Part shown: piece by piece, positions 48,435 to 57,652 of the stretch
Position numbering within the stretch: position 1 is the first letter of the stretch
Layout of the letters: each line of letters begins with the position of its first letter
Assembly: GCF_928392795.1 (NCBI RefSeq)
Contig: NZ_CAKMTJ010000004.1
Coordinates: 158,667 to 222,666 of the forward strand
Reading direction: 5' to 3'
DNA from: Rothia nasimurium
Lineage (GTDB): Bacteria; Actinomycetota; Actinomycetes; Actinomycetales; Micrococcaceae
Length of the DNA: 64,000 nucleotides
Position numbers and translations under genes: made by a program
Notes under the pieces: generated by a model
Database searches by the model: none
Seen by the model: the letters and a program-made list of their open reading frames with translations, nothing else
What the model was told of the DNA's origin: nothing

Positions 48435-49199
48435 CTAGCGGGTACGGGCAGGTACAAAGAGCCCGTAGATGCCCAGCGCGCCGAGCACGAGGGTAGCTAC
48501 CCCAAACGGAACAGCTGTGGGGGAGTGCTCACCGCCGGTCGTTATGAATGTATCTGCCAGCCCCACGCCCATGTGCCAGCCCCACCCCAGAAAGAGAAGG
48601 AAGCAAGCGATAGCTACAGCAAGAGAACAGAAACCGATAGCGCGTTTGGTGCTGTAGGATGCCATGCCCCGCAACCACTCGTGCACGTTCGGCAGAGCAG
48701 CTAAAAGAAGCGCGACGAAAAAGCCCCACACAACCACGACAAGGAGGCTAAACTGGTTGGTCTCCTTCAGCAGGCTGTAAATCTCGCTGAGAGTGTAACC
48801 CGGGGCTGCAGCCAGCGGGTTCCACCAAAAGGCATGCAGGCCGTAGTAGATAGCTAGCAGCAACCCGAGCACACAAAAGGTAAGAGGCAGGCGGACGCCC
48901 GGGGTCGGCTTTCCCTGCAACGTGTTGGTTTTTGGTTCGGCGGCGGACGAACCGCGAAAAATCTCGGTGATACCAACGCCCAGCAAGGCGGCGGCGCCTG
49001 CGAGGAAGGAAAGCCCTGCCGCCCAGTTGATGAGGGAAGCGAACTGAATTGAAGCTGGGTGGGGGAGAGCTATCGCTCCTGAGGTAGCCAGCGCAAACAC
49101 CGCAGCGCTACCGATAAGGAGCCAGCGAAAGACTGCATTGAGTGTGTTTGCTACGGGCCTAGGCTGTGCCCGATGCAAGCGATCAGGAGAAACCGTCAT
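48435..49199 (-). CDS. Multi-pass membrane protein, unknown function
   Basis: A 254-residue hydrophobic protein with about six membrane helices and a short basic N-terminus. No family was recognised. The ATG at 49199 has GGAG only one base upstream, too close for normal use; CAGAAT at 49207-49212 (minus strand) suggests a leaderless transcript. Adjacent to parC but with no evident link. Confidence 0.6.
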   Translation of the reverse strand: MTVSPDRLHRAQPRPVANTLNAVFRWLLIGSAAVFALATSGAIALPHPASIQFASLINWAAGLSFLAGAAALLGVGITEIFRGSSAAEPKTNTLQGKPTPGVRLPLTFCVLGLLLAIYYGLHAFWWNPLAAAPGYTLSEIYSLLKETNQFSLLVVVVWGFFVALLLAALPNVHEWLRGMASYSTKRAIGFCSLAVAIACFLLFLGWGWHMGVGLADTFITTGGEHSPTAVPFGVATLVLGALGIYGLFVPARTR

Positions 49200-49379
49200 G
49201 CTCCTATTCTGGCACGAGAACGCAATATATTAACGGCACATTTTCCTTGCCAAAGCCGAAAAATCGCGCCCGAGGTGGGGCGCGCGTCCGCTCCCTGAAA
49301 GATGCAGACGAAACATTTGCTTACGAACCGTCTTCAAAATATGTGAACAACGTGATACGCGGTACACTAAAAAGCAGTG

Positions 49380-49457
49380 GCCTCGTGCCCACCGGCTCAA
49401 CAGCGAGCATCACACACCCGTCGCGCAGACGCGACGGTGCCCACAGGCGCACGAGCC
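49380..49457 (+). promoter_or_regulatory. Structured 5' leader of acnA
   Basis: TACACT at 49363-49368 is a likely -10 box. Downstream, CTCGTGC at 49382-49388 pairs with GCACGAG at 49449-49455, enclosing a perfect 8-bp stem with a CAGA loop at 49418-49437. The nested structure lies in the leader, ahead of the GAGAGGAG ribosome binding site at 49475-49482. Its role is inferred. Confidence 0.5.
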
Positions 49458-49490
49458 AATCGCAAGACAGTGTCGAGAGGAGTCCCACAT

Positions 49491-52175
49491 ATGAGCACTG
49501 TGGATAGCTTCGGTTCAAAGGGCGTACTTTCCGTCAACGGAACCGACTATGAAATTTTCCGTCTAAAGGCAGTAGAAGGCTCACAGAAGCTGCCTTACTC
49601 CCTGAAGGTTCTACTCGAAAACCTTCTGCGCACCGAAGACGGTGCCAACATCACCGAAGGCCACATCAAGGCACTCGCCAACTGGGATCCCTCAGCGGAA
49701 CCCGACACCGAAATCCAGTTCACCCCCGCCCGCGTCATCATGCAGGACTTCACCGGCGTACCCTGTGTCGTTGACCTTGCCACCATGCGCGAGGCCGTGA
49801 AGGAACTGGGCGGCGACCCCTCCAAGATCAACCCCCTGGCACCTGCCGAACTGGTCATCGACCACTCCGTGCAGATTGATACCTTCGGCACCGCCGACGC
49901 TATCACCCGCAACATGGACATCGAATACCAGCGCAACGGCGAACGCTACAAGTTCCTGCGCTGGGGCCAGACCGCCTTCGACGACTTCAAGGTCGTTCCC
50001 CCGGGCATGGGCATCGTGCACCAGGTCAACATCGAATACCTGGCCCGCACCATCATGGCCCGCGAAGTCGGCGGCGTACTGCGCGCCTACCCCGACACCG
50101 TCGTAGGTACCGACTCCCACACCACCATGGTCAACGGCCTGGGCGTGCTCGGCTGGGGCGTTGGCGGCATCGAAGCTGAAGCAGCAATGCTCGGCCAGCC
50201 CGTCTCCATGCTGATTCCCCGCGTCGTCGGCTTCAAGCTCACCGGATCTATCCCCTCCGGCGCCACCGCAACCGACGTCGTCCTTACCATCACCGAAATG
50301 CTGCGCGAACACGGCGTCGTCGGCAAGTTCGTTGAATTCTACGGCGAAGGCGTAGGCCAGGTGCCCCTGGCAAACCGTGCAACCATCGGTAACATGAGCC
50401 CCGAATTCGGCTCCACCGCCGCCATGTTCCCCATCGACGAAAAGACCCTCGAGTACCTGCGCCTGACCGGCCGCAGCGAAGAGCAGGTCGCCCTGGTCGA
50501 GGCCTACACCAAGGAACAGGGCCTCTGGCACGACCCCTCCGTCGACGTCGAATACTCCGAGTACCTGGAACTGGACCTCTCCACCGTGGTCCCCTCCATC
50601 GCAGGCCCCAAGCGTCCCCAGGACCGCATCCTGCTCTCAGAGTCCAAGAGCCAGTTCGAATCAGACATCAAGAACTACGCCAAGGACGGCGAAACCGACA
50701 AGTCAGCCCAGGTCTCCATGGCAGACGGTCGCGAGTTCGAGCTCAAGAACGGTGCAGTGTCAATCGCCTCGATTACCTCCTGCACCAACACCTCAAACCC
50801 CTCGGTCATGATGGCAGCAGGCGTGCTCGCCCGCAACGCCGCAGCCAAGGGCCTGACCGCCAAGCCCTGGGTCAAGACCTCCATCGCCCCCGGCTCAAAG
50901 GTCGTCACCGACTACTACGAGAAGGCAGGCCTGTTGCCTGACCTCGAGAAGCTCGGCTTCTACGTCGTCGGTTACGGTTGCGCCACCTGTATCGGTAACT
51001 CCGGCCCCCTGGAGCCCGAAATCTCAGAGGCTATCCAGAGCGAAGACCTCTCCGTCACCGCGGTTCTCTCGGGTAACCGTAACTTCGAAGGCCGTATCTC
51101 ACCGGACGTCAAGATGAACTACCTAGCCTCACCGCCGCTGGTCATCGCCTACGCCCTGGCCGGTACCATGGACTTCGACTTCGAGAAGGACGCCCTGGGC
51201 ACCGACGCCGACGGCAACGAGGTCTACCTCAAGGACATCTGGCCCGACCCCGAAGAAGTACAGAAGATTATCGACGAATCAGTCGATACCGACATGTACA
51301 CCAAGGAATACGGCACCATCTTCGACGGTGACGAGCGCTGGCAGGCTCTGGAGACCCCCACCGGTTCCACCTTCGAGTGGGACGACAAGTCCACCTACGT
51401 GCGCAAGCCCCCGTACTTCGAGGGCATGACCATGGAAACCACCCCCGTCGAGGACATCAAGGGCGCCCGCGTGCTGCTCAAGCTGGGCGACTCGGTCACC
51501 ACCGACCACATCTCACCGGCCGGTTCCTTCAAGTCAGACACCCCCGCAGGTAAGTACCTGATTGAAAACGGTGTTGAGCGCAAGGACTTCAACTCCTACG
51601 GCTCCCGCCGCGGTAACCACGAAGTTATGATTCGCGGTACCTTCGCCAACATCCGCATCAAGAACCAGCTTCTGGACGGCGTTGAAGGCGGCTTCACCCG
51701 CGACTTCACCAAGGACGGCGAACAGTCCACCGTCTACGACGCATCCATGAACTACCAGGCTGCCGGCATCCCGCTGGTTGTTCTGGGCGGTAAGGAATAC
51801 GGTACCGGTTCATCCCGTGACTGGGCTGCTAAGGGCACCACCCTGCTGGGCGTCAAGGCAGTGATCGCTGAATCCTTCGAGCGTATCCACCGTTCAAACC
51901 TGATCGGTATGGGCGTTGTACCCCTGCAGTTCCCCGCCGGTGAATCTCACGAATCACTTGGCCTGACCGGTACCGAAACTTTCGATATCACCGGCCTGAC
52001 CGAACTGAACGAGGGCACCACCCCCAAGACCCTCAAGGTCACCGCCACCGCTGAAGACGGCAAGGTCACCGAGTTCGACGCTGTAGTTCGCATCGACACC
52101 CCCGGTGAAGCCGACTACTACCGCAACGGCGGCATCCTGCAGTACGTTCTGCGTAACCTGGTCCGCGGCTCCTAA
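49491..52175 (+). CDS. acnA: Aconitate hydratase A
   Basis: Isomerises citrate to isocitrate in the citric acid cycle through a [4Fe-4S] cluster. The 894-residue protein has the cluster cysteines in [14 protein letters not shown] (near 425) and [11 protein letters not shown] (near 493) and the swivelling C-terminal domain with [10 protein letters not shown]. The ATG at 49491 has a strong ribosome binding site; an in-frame ATG at 49377 would start inside the leader hairpins. Confidence 0.97.
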   Translation: MSTVDSFGSKGVLSVNGTDYEIFRLKAVEGSQKLPYSLKVLLENLLRTEDGANITEGHIKALANWDPSAEPDTEIQFTPARVIMQDFTGVPCVVDLATMREAVKELGGDPSKINPLAPAELVIDHSVQIDTFGTADAITRNMDIEYQRNGERYKFLRWGQTAFDDFKVVPPGMGIVHQVNIEYLARTIMAREVGGVLRAYPDTVVGTDSHTTMVNGLGVLGWGVGGIEAEAAMLGQPVSMLIPRVVGFKLTGSIPSGATATDVVLTITEMLREHGVVGKFVEFYGEGVGQVPLANRATIGNMSPEFGSTAAMFPIDEKTLEYLRLTGRSEEQVALVEAYTKEQGLWHDPSVDVEYSEYLELDLSTVVPSIAGPKRPQDRILLSESKSQFESDIKNYAKDGETDKSAQVSMADGREFELKNGAVSIASITSCTNTSNPSVMMAAGVLARNAAAKGLTAKPWVKTSIAPGSKVVTDYYEKAGLLPDLEKLGFYVVGYGCATCIGNSGPLEPEISEAIQSEDLSVTAVLSGNRNFEGRISPDVKMNYLASPPLVIAYALAGTMDFDFEKDALGTDADGNEVYLKDIWPDPEEVQKIIDESVDTDMYTKEYGTIFDGDERWQALETPTGSTFEWDDKSTYVRKPPYFEGMTMETTPVEDIKGARVLLKLGDSVTTDHISPAGSFKSDTPAGKYLIENGVERKDFNSYGSRRGNHEVMIRGTFANIRIKNQLLDGVEGGFTRDFTKDGEQSTVYDASMNYQAAGIPLVVLGGKEYGTGSSRDWAAKGTTLLGVKAVIAESFERIHRSNLIGMGVVPLQFPAGESHESLGLTGTETFDITGLTELNEGTTPKTLKVTATAEDGKVTEFDAVVRIDTPGEADYYRNGGILQYVLRNLVRGS

Positions 52176-52200
52176 GTTATAGCCGCTCACAGGTAATAAA

Positions 52201-52240
52201 GTCTGTGGCCCCCACTTTCGAGTGGGGGCCACAGACCTTT
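52201..52240 (+). terminator. Terminator of acnA
   Basis: A perfect 16-bp stem (52201-52216 with 52221-52236) capped by a TTCG tetraloop and followed by CTTTTTGTTT, 25 bases after the stop. Confidence 0.95.
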
Positions 52241-52364
52241 TTGTTTGTTTTCTATGGAGTTTGGGACCAGATAACTGTTCGAAGTATCGGTAGGCATTGA
52301 GGATTTGGGGAGGAATCTGGTCCCTTATGTGTGGTGGCGGGGACTGGGGTAGGGACGGGCGTGG

Positions 52365-52988
52365 CTAGGTGAGCGGTTGCGTGGAGTCCCAGACCTGCCG
52401 CCACTTATCCGCTAGGGAATCAATATTTTCGTGGGCGTTCAAACCGCTAGGCTGAGGCACGACCCAGAGCTGGCTCGCCGGGTTCCACCCCTCAATCTGG
52501 GAGGTGTCTTGTCGCCCCAGCTGAGCCTTCCTATCGCCGAAGGCTGTCCGATAGGCTGTAATGCCGGCAATGGCTACAGTCTGGGGGCTATAGGTGTGGG
52601 TGAGCTCAATCAGCCGGGGGAGAGCGTCCTTCATCTCCTGGACTGTGAGCTCGTCAGCCCGTGCCGTTGCCCGGTCAACCAGATTGGTGATACCAATTCC
52701 CAGGTGGGCTAGCTGTTCCTCTACCTCGTCGCTCAGGCCGCGTGAGGCGTCCACCCTAGGAGTGACGATTCCGGCGCGATCCAGCGAAGGCCAGAAACGG
52801 TTGCCAGGAAAGGCAAAGGGGGCGTTAACGGCGGACGTCCACAGCCCAGGGTTGATGCCAACAATGAGCATGCGCAGGGGAGTACCAGCTACGGGCAATC
52901 TGTCATCTAGGGTTCCGTTGACAAAGTTTTGGAGTTGCTCCCGAGTGGGGCGCTGGTCGCCCAGCGGGGAGGGATGAAGAGTGCTCAT
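52365..52988 (-). CDS. mug: G/U mismatch-specific DNA glycosylase
   Basis: Removes uracil (or thymine) mispaired with guanine. The 207-residue protein has the Mug/TDG active-site motif IVGINPGLWTS near 43 and FAFPGNRFWPSL near 60, followed by GITNLVDRATARA near 98. It stands alone between acnA and the alanine symporter gene. The call is firm at family level. Confidence 0.87.
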   Translation of the reverse strand: MSTLHPSPLGDQRPTREQLQNFVNGTLDDRLPVAGTPLRMLIVGINPGLWTSAVNAPFAFPGNRFWPSLDRAGIVTPRVDASRGLSDEVEEQLAHLGIGITNLVDRATARADELTVQEMKDALPRLIELTHTYSPQTVAIAGITAYRTAFGDRKAQLGRQDTSQIEGWNPASQLWVVPQPSGLNAHENIDSLADKWRQVWDSTQPLT

Positions 52989-53009
52989 GACCCCACCCTA
53001 CACGCAGAA

Positions 53010-53042
53010 GCGCCCCGCACAATCCTTGACTGTGCGGGGCGC
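53010..53042 (-). terminator. Terminator of the alanine symporter gene
   Basis: A perfect 12-bp GC-rich stem (53010-53021 with 53031-53042) lies 26 bases after the symporter stop on the minus strand. The T run is poor. Confidence 0.65.
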
Positions 53043-53067
53043 CTGAGTAGCTAAAGCCTAGTTTGTC

Positions 53068-54600
53068 TTACTTGGCGTCCTGAACCGGGATAGCACCGGT
53101 CTTCACATCGTAGTAGGTCTCCCAGAAATCAGCGTTCTTGATGCCGAGAGGTCGGGGGTCGAACATGGGGTCAAGGCCCTGCTTCTTCTGCTGCTCGTAG
53201 TCCTTGAGCACCTGTAGAGCGGGCTTCTGAATGACCAGAATACCCACGATGTTCAGCCAGGCCATCAGACCTACGCCGATATCGCCAAGGGCCCAGGCGG
53301 CACCTGCGGTGCTGACGCAGCCAATAACGGTTGCGGTCAGAATCAGCAGCTGCAGCAAACGCAACAGGGCGTTGCCCAGGGTCTTGTTCTGCAGGTTACG
53401 GGTCAGGTAACGCAGGTTGGTTTCTGCCATGTAGTAGTAGGCCACGATGGTGGTGAAGGCGAAGAAACCCAGTGAAACTGCGATGAAGATCGGGCCAGCA
53501 CCGGGGATCAGCGTATCGAAGGCGGACTGTGCAAATGCCGGACCAACGGTAGCGCCTTCGGCCAGGTTGCCCGAGCCCTCAGCCAGGACCGGGGTATCGG
53601 CTGAGCCGCCCTCGTAGACGCGGTACATGCCGGTTGAAAGGATCAGGAAGGCAGTAGCGGAGCAGACGAAGAGGGTGTCGATGTAGACTGCCATTGCCTG
53701 TACGAAGCCCTGGGCAGCGGGGTGCTTGACCTCAGCGGCGGCAGCAGCGTGGGGGCCGGTGCCCTGGCCAGCTTCGTTGGAGTAGATACCGCGCTTGACG
53801 CCCCATTCAACGGCGGTGCCGATGATGGCGCCGAAGGTGGCGTGCAGACCAAATGCTGATGAGAAGATCAGGTTGATAACGTCACCCAGCATGTTGATGT
53901 TGATGAAGGCTACGATTATGGCCAGCACGATGTAGATGATAGCCATGAAGGGAACCACAACAGAGGCGAAGGTTGCAATACGCTTGACGCCACCAACGAC
54001 AATGAAGGCCAGCAGGATGGTGATACCGGTGGCAGTCATCCAGGGGTGAACCTCGGGGAAGGCTCCCTGCATGGAGGTAGCAATACCGTTAGCCTGAACG
54101 CCCGGCAGGAAGAAACCGCAGGCAAGGACGGTGGCAAAAGCAAAGATGGAGGCGTAGACCTTGAAGAGCCCGGAGTACTTGGTGTGGCGGTAGGCCTTTT
54201 CAAAGTAGTAGGCAGGGCCACCGCGGTACTCGCCGGTGACCTTATCGCGTTCCTTATAAATCTGGCCCAGGGTGGACTCGATGAAGGAGGTTGATGAGCC
54301 CAGGAAGGCTACGGTCCACATCCAGAAGACGGCGCCGGGTCCGCCGAAGGCTATGGCGGTGGCAACGCCGGCGATGTTACCGGTGCCTACGCGGCCAGCG
54401 AGTGACATGGCAAGGGCCTGGAAGGACGAGACGCCGTCCTTAGATGACTCGCCCTTGAAGGTCGCGCGAATCATGGTGGGAATCTGACGGATCTGGAGCA
54501 GGCGGGTGCGGATGGTGAAGTACACGCCAACAGCCAGGCAAAGATATACCAGCACGGGTGACCAGATAATACTGTTCGCCCAGTCGATTGCTGCGGTCAT
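53068..54600 (-). CDS. Alanine/glycine:cation symporter (AGCS family)
   Basis: Imports alanine or glycine with sodium. The 510-residue protein has about 10-11 membrane helices and family motifs: SSFQALAMSLAGRVGTGNIAG (given in part, near 60) and the later GIYSNEAGQGTGPHAAAA near 270. The ATG at 54600 has only a weak ribosome binding site. A 7-bp hairpin at 54622-54641 lies in its leader. Substrate preference between alanine and glycine is not resolved. Confidence 0.9.
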   Translation of the reverse strand: MTAAIDWANSIIWSPVLVYLCLAVGVYFTIRTRLLQIRQIPTMIRATFKGESSKDGVSSFQALAMSLAGRVGTGNIAGVATAIAFGGPGAVFWMWTVAFLGSSTSFIESTLGQIYKERDKVTGEYRGGPAYYFEKAYRHTKYSGLFKVYASIFAFATVLACGFFLPGVQANGIATSMQGAFPEVHPWMTATGITILLAFIVVGGVKRIATFASVVVPFMAIIYIVLAIIVAFININMLGDVINLIFSSAFGLHATFGAIIGTAVEWGVKRGIYSNEAGQGTGPHAAAAAEVKHPAAQGFVQAMAVYIDTLFVCSATAFLILSTGMYRVYEGGSADTPVLAEGSGNLAEGATVGPAFAQSAFDTLIPGAGPIFIAVSLGFFAFTTIVAYYYMAETNLRYLTRNLQNKTLGNALLRLLQLLILTATVIGCVSTAGAAWALGDIGVGLMAWLNIVGILVIQKPALQVLKDYEQQKKQGLDPMFDPRPLGIKNADFWETYYDVKTGAIPVQDAK

Positions 54601-54926
54601 AGAAGAAATCCATTCGTGCGGGGCTAGTGAGGGAACTAGCCTGGTAATGATTCAGTCTCACTGTGACCTATATTTGTGTGCCAGTGCACAGTGTGAGCTG
54701 TTGAACACTGATACTAGCGGCTCGTATATACATTTGAAAAGTGCCACGCGTGATGAAACCTAACTGAAACACAAGCGCTACACTGCTTCCCACACTGTGA
54801 ATCGCTAAACCAGCACTGAGCGGGTAAAGTTACTTAATTGCAACACACTAGACTTTTGACCGGTGACCGCCGCCCACAGCTACAAGGACGTTGGGGTGCA
54901 GCTAGCCGGTGAACGGGGGAGTAATC
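54601..54926. promoter_or_regulatory. Divergent region, alanine symporter / dxs
   Basis: A 326-base gap. GGCTAGT at 54622-54628 and ACTAGCC at 54635-54641 form a hairpin near the symporter start. CACAGTGTG at 54687-54695 is the exact inverse of CACACTGTG at 54791-54799, and CACTGTGA occurs again at 54659-54666. ACACTAGA near 54846 resembles -10 boxes elsewhere in the window and may belong to dxs. GGGGGAG at 54916-54922 is the dxs ribosome binding site. Confidence 0.5.
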
Positions 54927-56903
54927 GTGGGACTACTAGAAACTATTGGTGAGCCGAGCGACCTGAACGCTCTGAGCTCCGAGCAGCTCACCGAGCTTGC
55001 CCAAGAGATTCGTGAGTTCCTCGTTAACAATGTCTCGCGAACCGGCGGGCACCTGGGCCCCAACCTGGGCGTTGTTGAACTGACCCTGGGCATTCACCGG
55101 GTCTTCAATTCCCCCCACGATTCCATCGTCTTTGATACCGGCCACCAGTCCTACGTTCATAAGCTGGTGACCGGCCGCCAGAATTTTGAAACCCTGCGCC
55201 AGAAGGGCGGCATTGCAGGCTACCCTGAGCGCGCAGAATCTGACCACGACATCGTTGAGTCCTCGCACGCGTCCTCGTCTCTTTCCTGGGCAGACGGCAT
55301 CTCCCGCGCCTACCAGCTCACCGGGCAGGGCGACCGCTACACCGTAGCCGTCATCGGCGACGGTGCGCTTACCGGCGGTATGGCCTGGGAAGCGGTCAAC
55401 AACATCGCAGCGGATAAAAACCGCAAGGTCGTCATCGTTGTCAACGACAACGGCCGCTCCTACGCCCCTACCGTCGGCGGCTTTGCCAACCAGCTGGCTG
55501 CCCTGCAGCACGAACTGCAGAACCGTCTCGATAAGGTGCGCCTGGATTCCCGTTACGAGCGCACCCTGGCCGCTGCCCGCACAAAGCTCCAAAAGGGCGG
55601 CTCGGTAGGCCAGATGATTTACCGCGGCCTGCACGGCATGAAGGCCGGTATCAAGGACGTCATGGTACCCGGCGGTATCTTCGAAGACCTCGGCATGAAG
55701 TACGTGGGCCCCATCGACGGGCACGACCTCGAAGCCGTAGAAACCGCCCTGGAATCCGCTAAAAACTTTGGCGGGCCCGTCATCGTGCACGCCATCACCG
55801 AAAAGGGCCACGGCTACGCGCCGGCCGTCAGCGACAAGGACGATATGTTCCACGCCGTCGGCGTCATCGACCCCGATACCGGCGAGGCCCTGGCGAAGTC
55901 GTCCGGAAAATCCTGGACCAGCGTCTTTGCCCAAGAAATCAAAGACATCGCCGATGAACGCGACGACATCGTCGGTGTCACCGGTGCTATGCTCATTCCT
56001 GTTGGCCTCAAGCCTATGGCTGCCGCCCACCCCGACCGCGTCATCGACGTGGGTATCGCCGAACAGCACGCTATCGCTATGAGCGCGGGCCTGGCCTACG
56101 GCGGCCAGCACCCCGTGATCGCCCTCTACGCGACCTTCCTCAACCGCGGCTTCGACCAGCTGCTCATGGACGTTGCCCTGCACAAGGCCGGCGTAACCAT
56201 CGTGCTGGACCGATCCGGCGTCACCGGCCCCGACGGGGCCTCCCACCACGGCATGTGGGACCTTGCCCTGCTGCAGTTCATCCCCGGCCTGCACTTAGCT
56301 GCCCCCCGCGACGCTGTAACCTTGCGCGAAGAACTCCGCGAAGCCGTCGCCATCGAGGACGCCCCCACCGTGGTGCGCTACCCCAAGGGCTCAGTGGGCG
56401 CCGACATCCCCGCACTTGAGCGCCTGGCAGACGGCACGGACGTCCTCGCCCGCCACGGCGAACCCAACCCCGAAAGCGGCCAGCGCGACGTGCTCCTCAT
56501 CGGAGTCGGTGCCTTTGCCCGTCTCGCCCTCGACACCGCAGACCTACTCGCCGAGCAGGGCGTGAGCGTAACCGTTATCGACCCCCGCTGGGTCATGCCC
56601 GTACCCGCCAGCGTAGTAACCCTCGCCGGCGAACACCGCATCGTCGTCTCCATGGAGGACGGCGTGCGGGCAGGCGGCGTAGGCTCCCGCATCCGCCAAG
56701 AAATGCGAGCAGCCGGGATCGACACCGCCCTCAATGAACTCGGCCTGCCCGCCGAATTCATCAAGCACGCCGAACGCGGCGAAATCCTCGAAGAAGTCGG
56801 GCTTACCCCCCAGAAAATTAGTGCCGATATTCTCGCGCAGCTCGCCGGGAACATGGTGCCCTTCGCCCGCACCGAAGGGGAGAAGCCGAAGCACACTAGC
56901 TAA
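54927..56903 (+). CDS. dxs: 1-deoxy-D-xylulose-5-phosphate synthase
   Basis: First enzyme of the MEP isoprenoid pathway, joining pyruvate and glyceraldehyde 3-phosphate with thiamine diphosphate. The 658-residue protein has the ThDP motif GDGALTGGMAWEAVNN near 145, the histidine GHQSYVHK near 72 and a transketolase pyrimidine domain with DVGIAEQHA near 370. GTG at 54927 is chosen over the GTG at 54909 because GGGGGAG is well spaced and homologues begin GLLE. A repeat-rich spacer follows. Confidence 0.95.
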   Translation: MGLLETIGEPSDLNALSSEQLTELAQEIREFLVNNVSRTGGHLGPNLGVVELTLGIHRVFNSPHDSIVFDTGHQSYVHKLVTGRQNFETLRQKGGIAGYPERAESDHDIVESSHASSSLSWADGISRAYQLTGQGDRYTVAVIGDGALTGGMAWEAVNNIAADKNRKVVIVVNDNGRSYAPTVGGFANQLAALQHELQNRLDKVRLDSRYERTLAAARTKLQKGGSVGQMIYRGLHGMKAGIKDVMVPGGIFEDLGMKYVGPIDGHDLEAVETALESAKNFGGPVIVHAITEKGHGYAPAVSDKDDMFHAVGVIDPDTGEALAKSSGKSWTSVFAQEIKDIADERDDIVGVTGAMLIPVGLKPMAAAHPDRVIDVGIAEQHAIAMSAGLAYGGQHPVIALYATFLNRGFDQLLMDVALHKAGVTIVLDRSGVTGPDGASHHGMWDLALLQFIPGLHLAAPRDAVTLREELREAVAIEDAPTVVRYPKGSVGADIPALERLADGTDVLARHGEPNPESGQRDVLLIGVGAFARLALDTADLLAEQGVSVTVIDPRWVMPVPASVVTLAGEHRIVVSMEDGVRAGGVGSRIRQEMRAAGIDTALNELGLPAEFIKHAERGEILEEVGLTPQKISADILAQLAGNMVPFARTEGEKPKHTS

Positions 56904-57145
56904 TTACTCGTGAACTATGTCGGGGTTTGCTTAAAAGGGAGGGGCGCAGGCTCACAGCAAAGCTGTTGGCTCGGATGAAGTGAGCGGGTGCGAGCGCGCG
57001 AGCACATAAGAGCGAACGGAATCCGCCGTTGGGCGGGGCGTGAGGGTCAGGCTTGCGCCTATTGCGCCCGCAGATTTATTTCCTCGCGCGCTCGGAATCT
57101 GCTGGGCTCCATCGAGCGTGAGCCTGCGAACCCCAACCTTTTAGC
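56904..57145. repeat. Palindrome-rich repeat region after dxs
   Basis: CGCAGGCTCAC at 56945-56955 is the exact inverse of GTGAGCCTGCG at 57118-57128, making the ends of an 184-base inverted structure. Further inside, GCGAGCGCGCGAG and CTCGCGCGCTCGG mirror each other. GTGAGCGGG (56980), GAGCGAACGGA (57010) and GAGCCTGCGAA (57120) also occur, inverted, in the insert after zapE. No gene is seen. Confidence 0.65.
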
Positions 57146-57643
57146 TTAGGAAACCCAGATCCTGCCGTCCTTGACCTCCACCGTGAACTCGGGCAGGGCG
57201 GTTTCTGCTGGGCCGCCTTGGACCGAGCCGTCCTCCAGTGAGAATACTGAGGCGTGGCAGGGGCAGGTCATGGTCTTTTCTTTCTGTGCGTTCAGCTGGC
57301 AGCCCTGGTGGGTGCACACCGATGAGAACGCGTGGAAGGTGCCCTCGGTCGGCTGGGTGATCATCACGGTCACCCCGTCGTTGTTGGCCTGAATGACGCC
57401 GCCTACGGGGACGTCCGCAACCGCGGCCATGTCGGTGGCCTGTGCCGGGCGGCCGTCGTTGGCGGTCAGGCTCTCAGACTCGTCAGAAGAACCGCAGGCA
57501 GTTAGCAGCGCGGCACCGGCGCCCAGACCCGCAGTGCCCGCTACCGCCTGGCGGCGGGTGAGCCCGCGCCCACCGGTCTCGACCTGCTCAGCGGGGGCGG
57601 GAGCGTCCTTGTTTTCCTTCTGACAACCACAGGTGGTGCACAT
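57146..57643 (-). CDS. Rieske [2Fe-2S] protein, Tat-exported lipoprotein
   Basis: A 165-residue extracytoplasmic electron carrier. It has a twin-arginine signal (LTRRQAVAGTAGLG, about 27-40) ending in a lipobox LTAC (cysteine near 50), then a Rieske domain with CTHQGC (near 112) and CPCHAS (near 130), which bind the cluster. The N-terminus MCTTCGCQ is unusual. It follows the RNase D gene by nine bases and may be read with it. Its redox partner is unknown; it is too short for the bc1 Rieske subunit. Confidence 0.88.
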   Translation of the reverse strand: MCTTCGCQKENKDAPAPAEQVETGGRGLTRRQAVAGTAGLGAGAALLTACGSSDESESLTANDGRPAQATDMAAVADVPVGGVIQANNDGVTVMITQPTEGTFHAFSSVCTHQGCQLNAQKEKTMTCPCHASVFSLEDGSVQGGPAETALPEFTVEVKDGRIWVS

Positions 57644-57652
57644 AATAAAACC

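Noticed and set aside
54601..54926. Glycine-type riboswitch before the AGCS symporter
   Set aside because: The hairpin is simple and the conserved purine-rich cores of the glycine aptamer are not seen.
54936..56294. Long antisense frame of 452 codons opposite dxs
   Set aside because: It mirrors the codon bias of dxs, has no ribosome binding site and encodes a Gly/Val/Asp/His-rich sequence typical of shadow frames.
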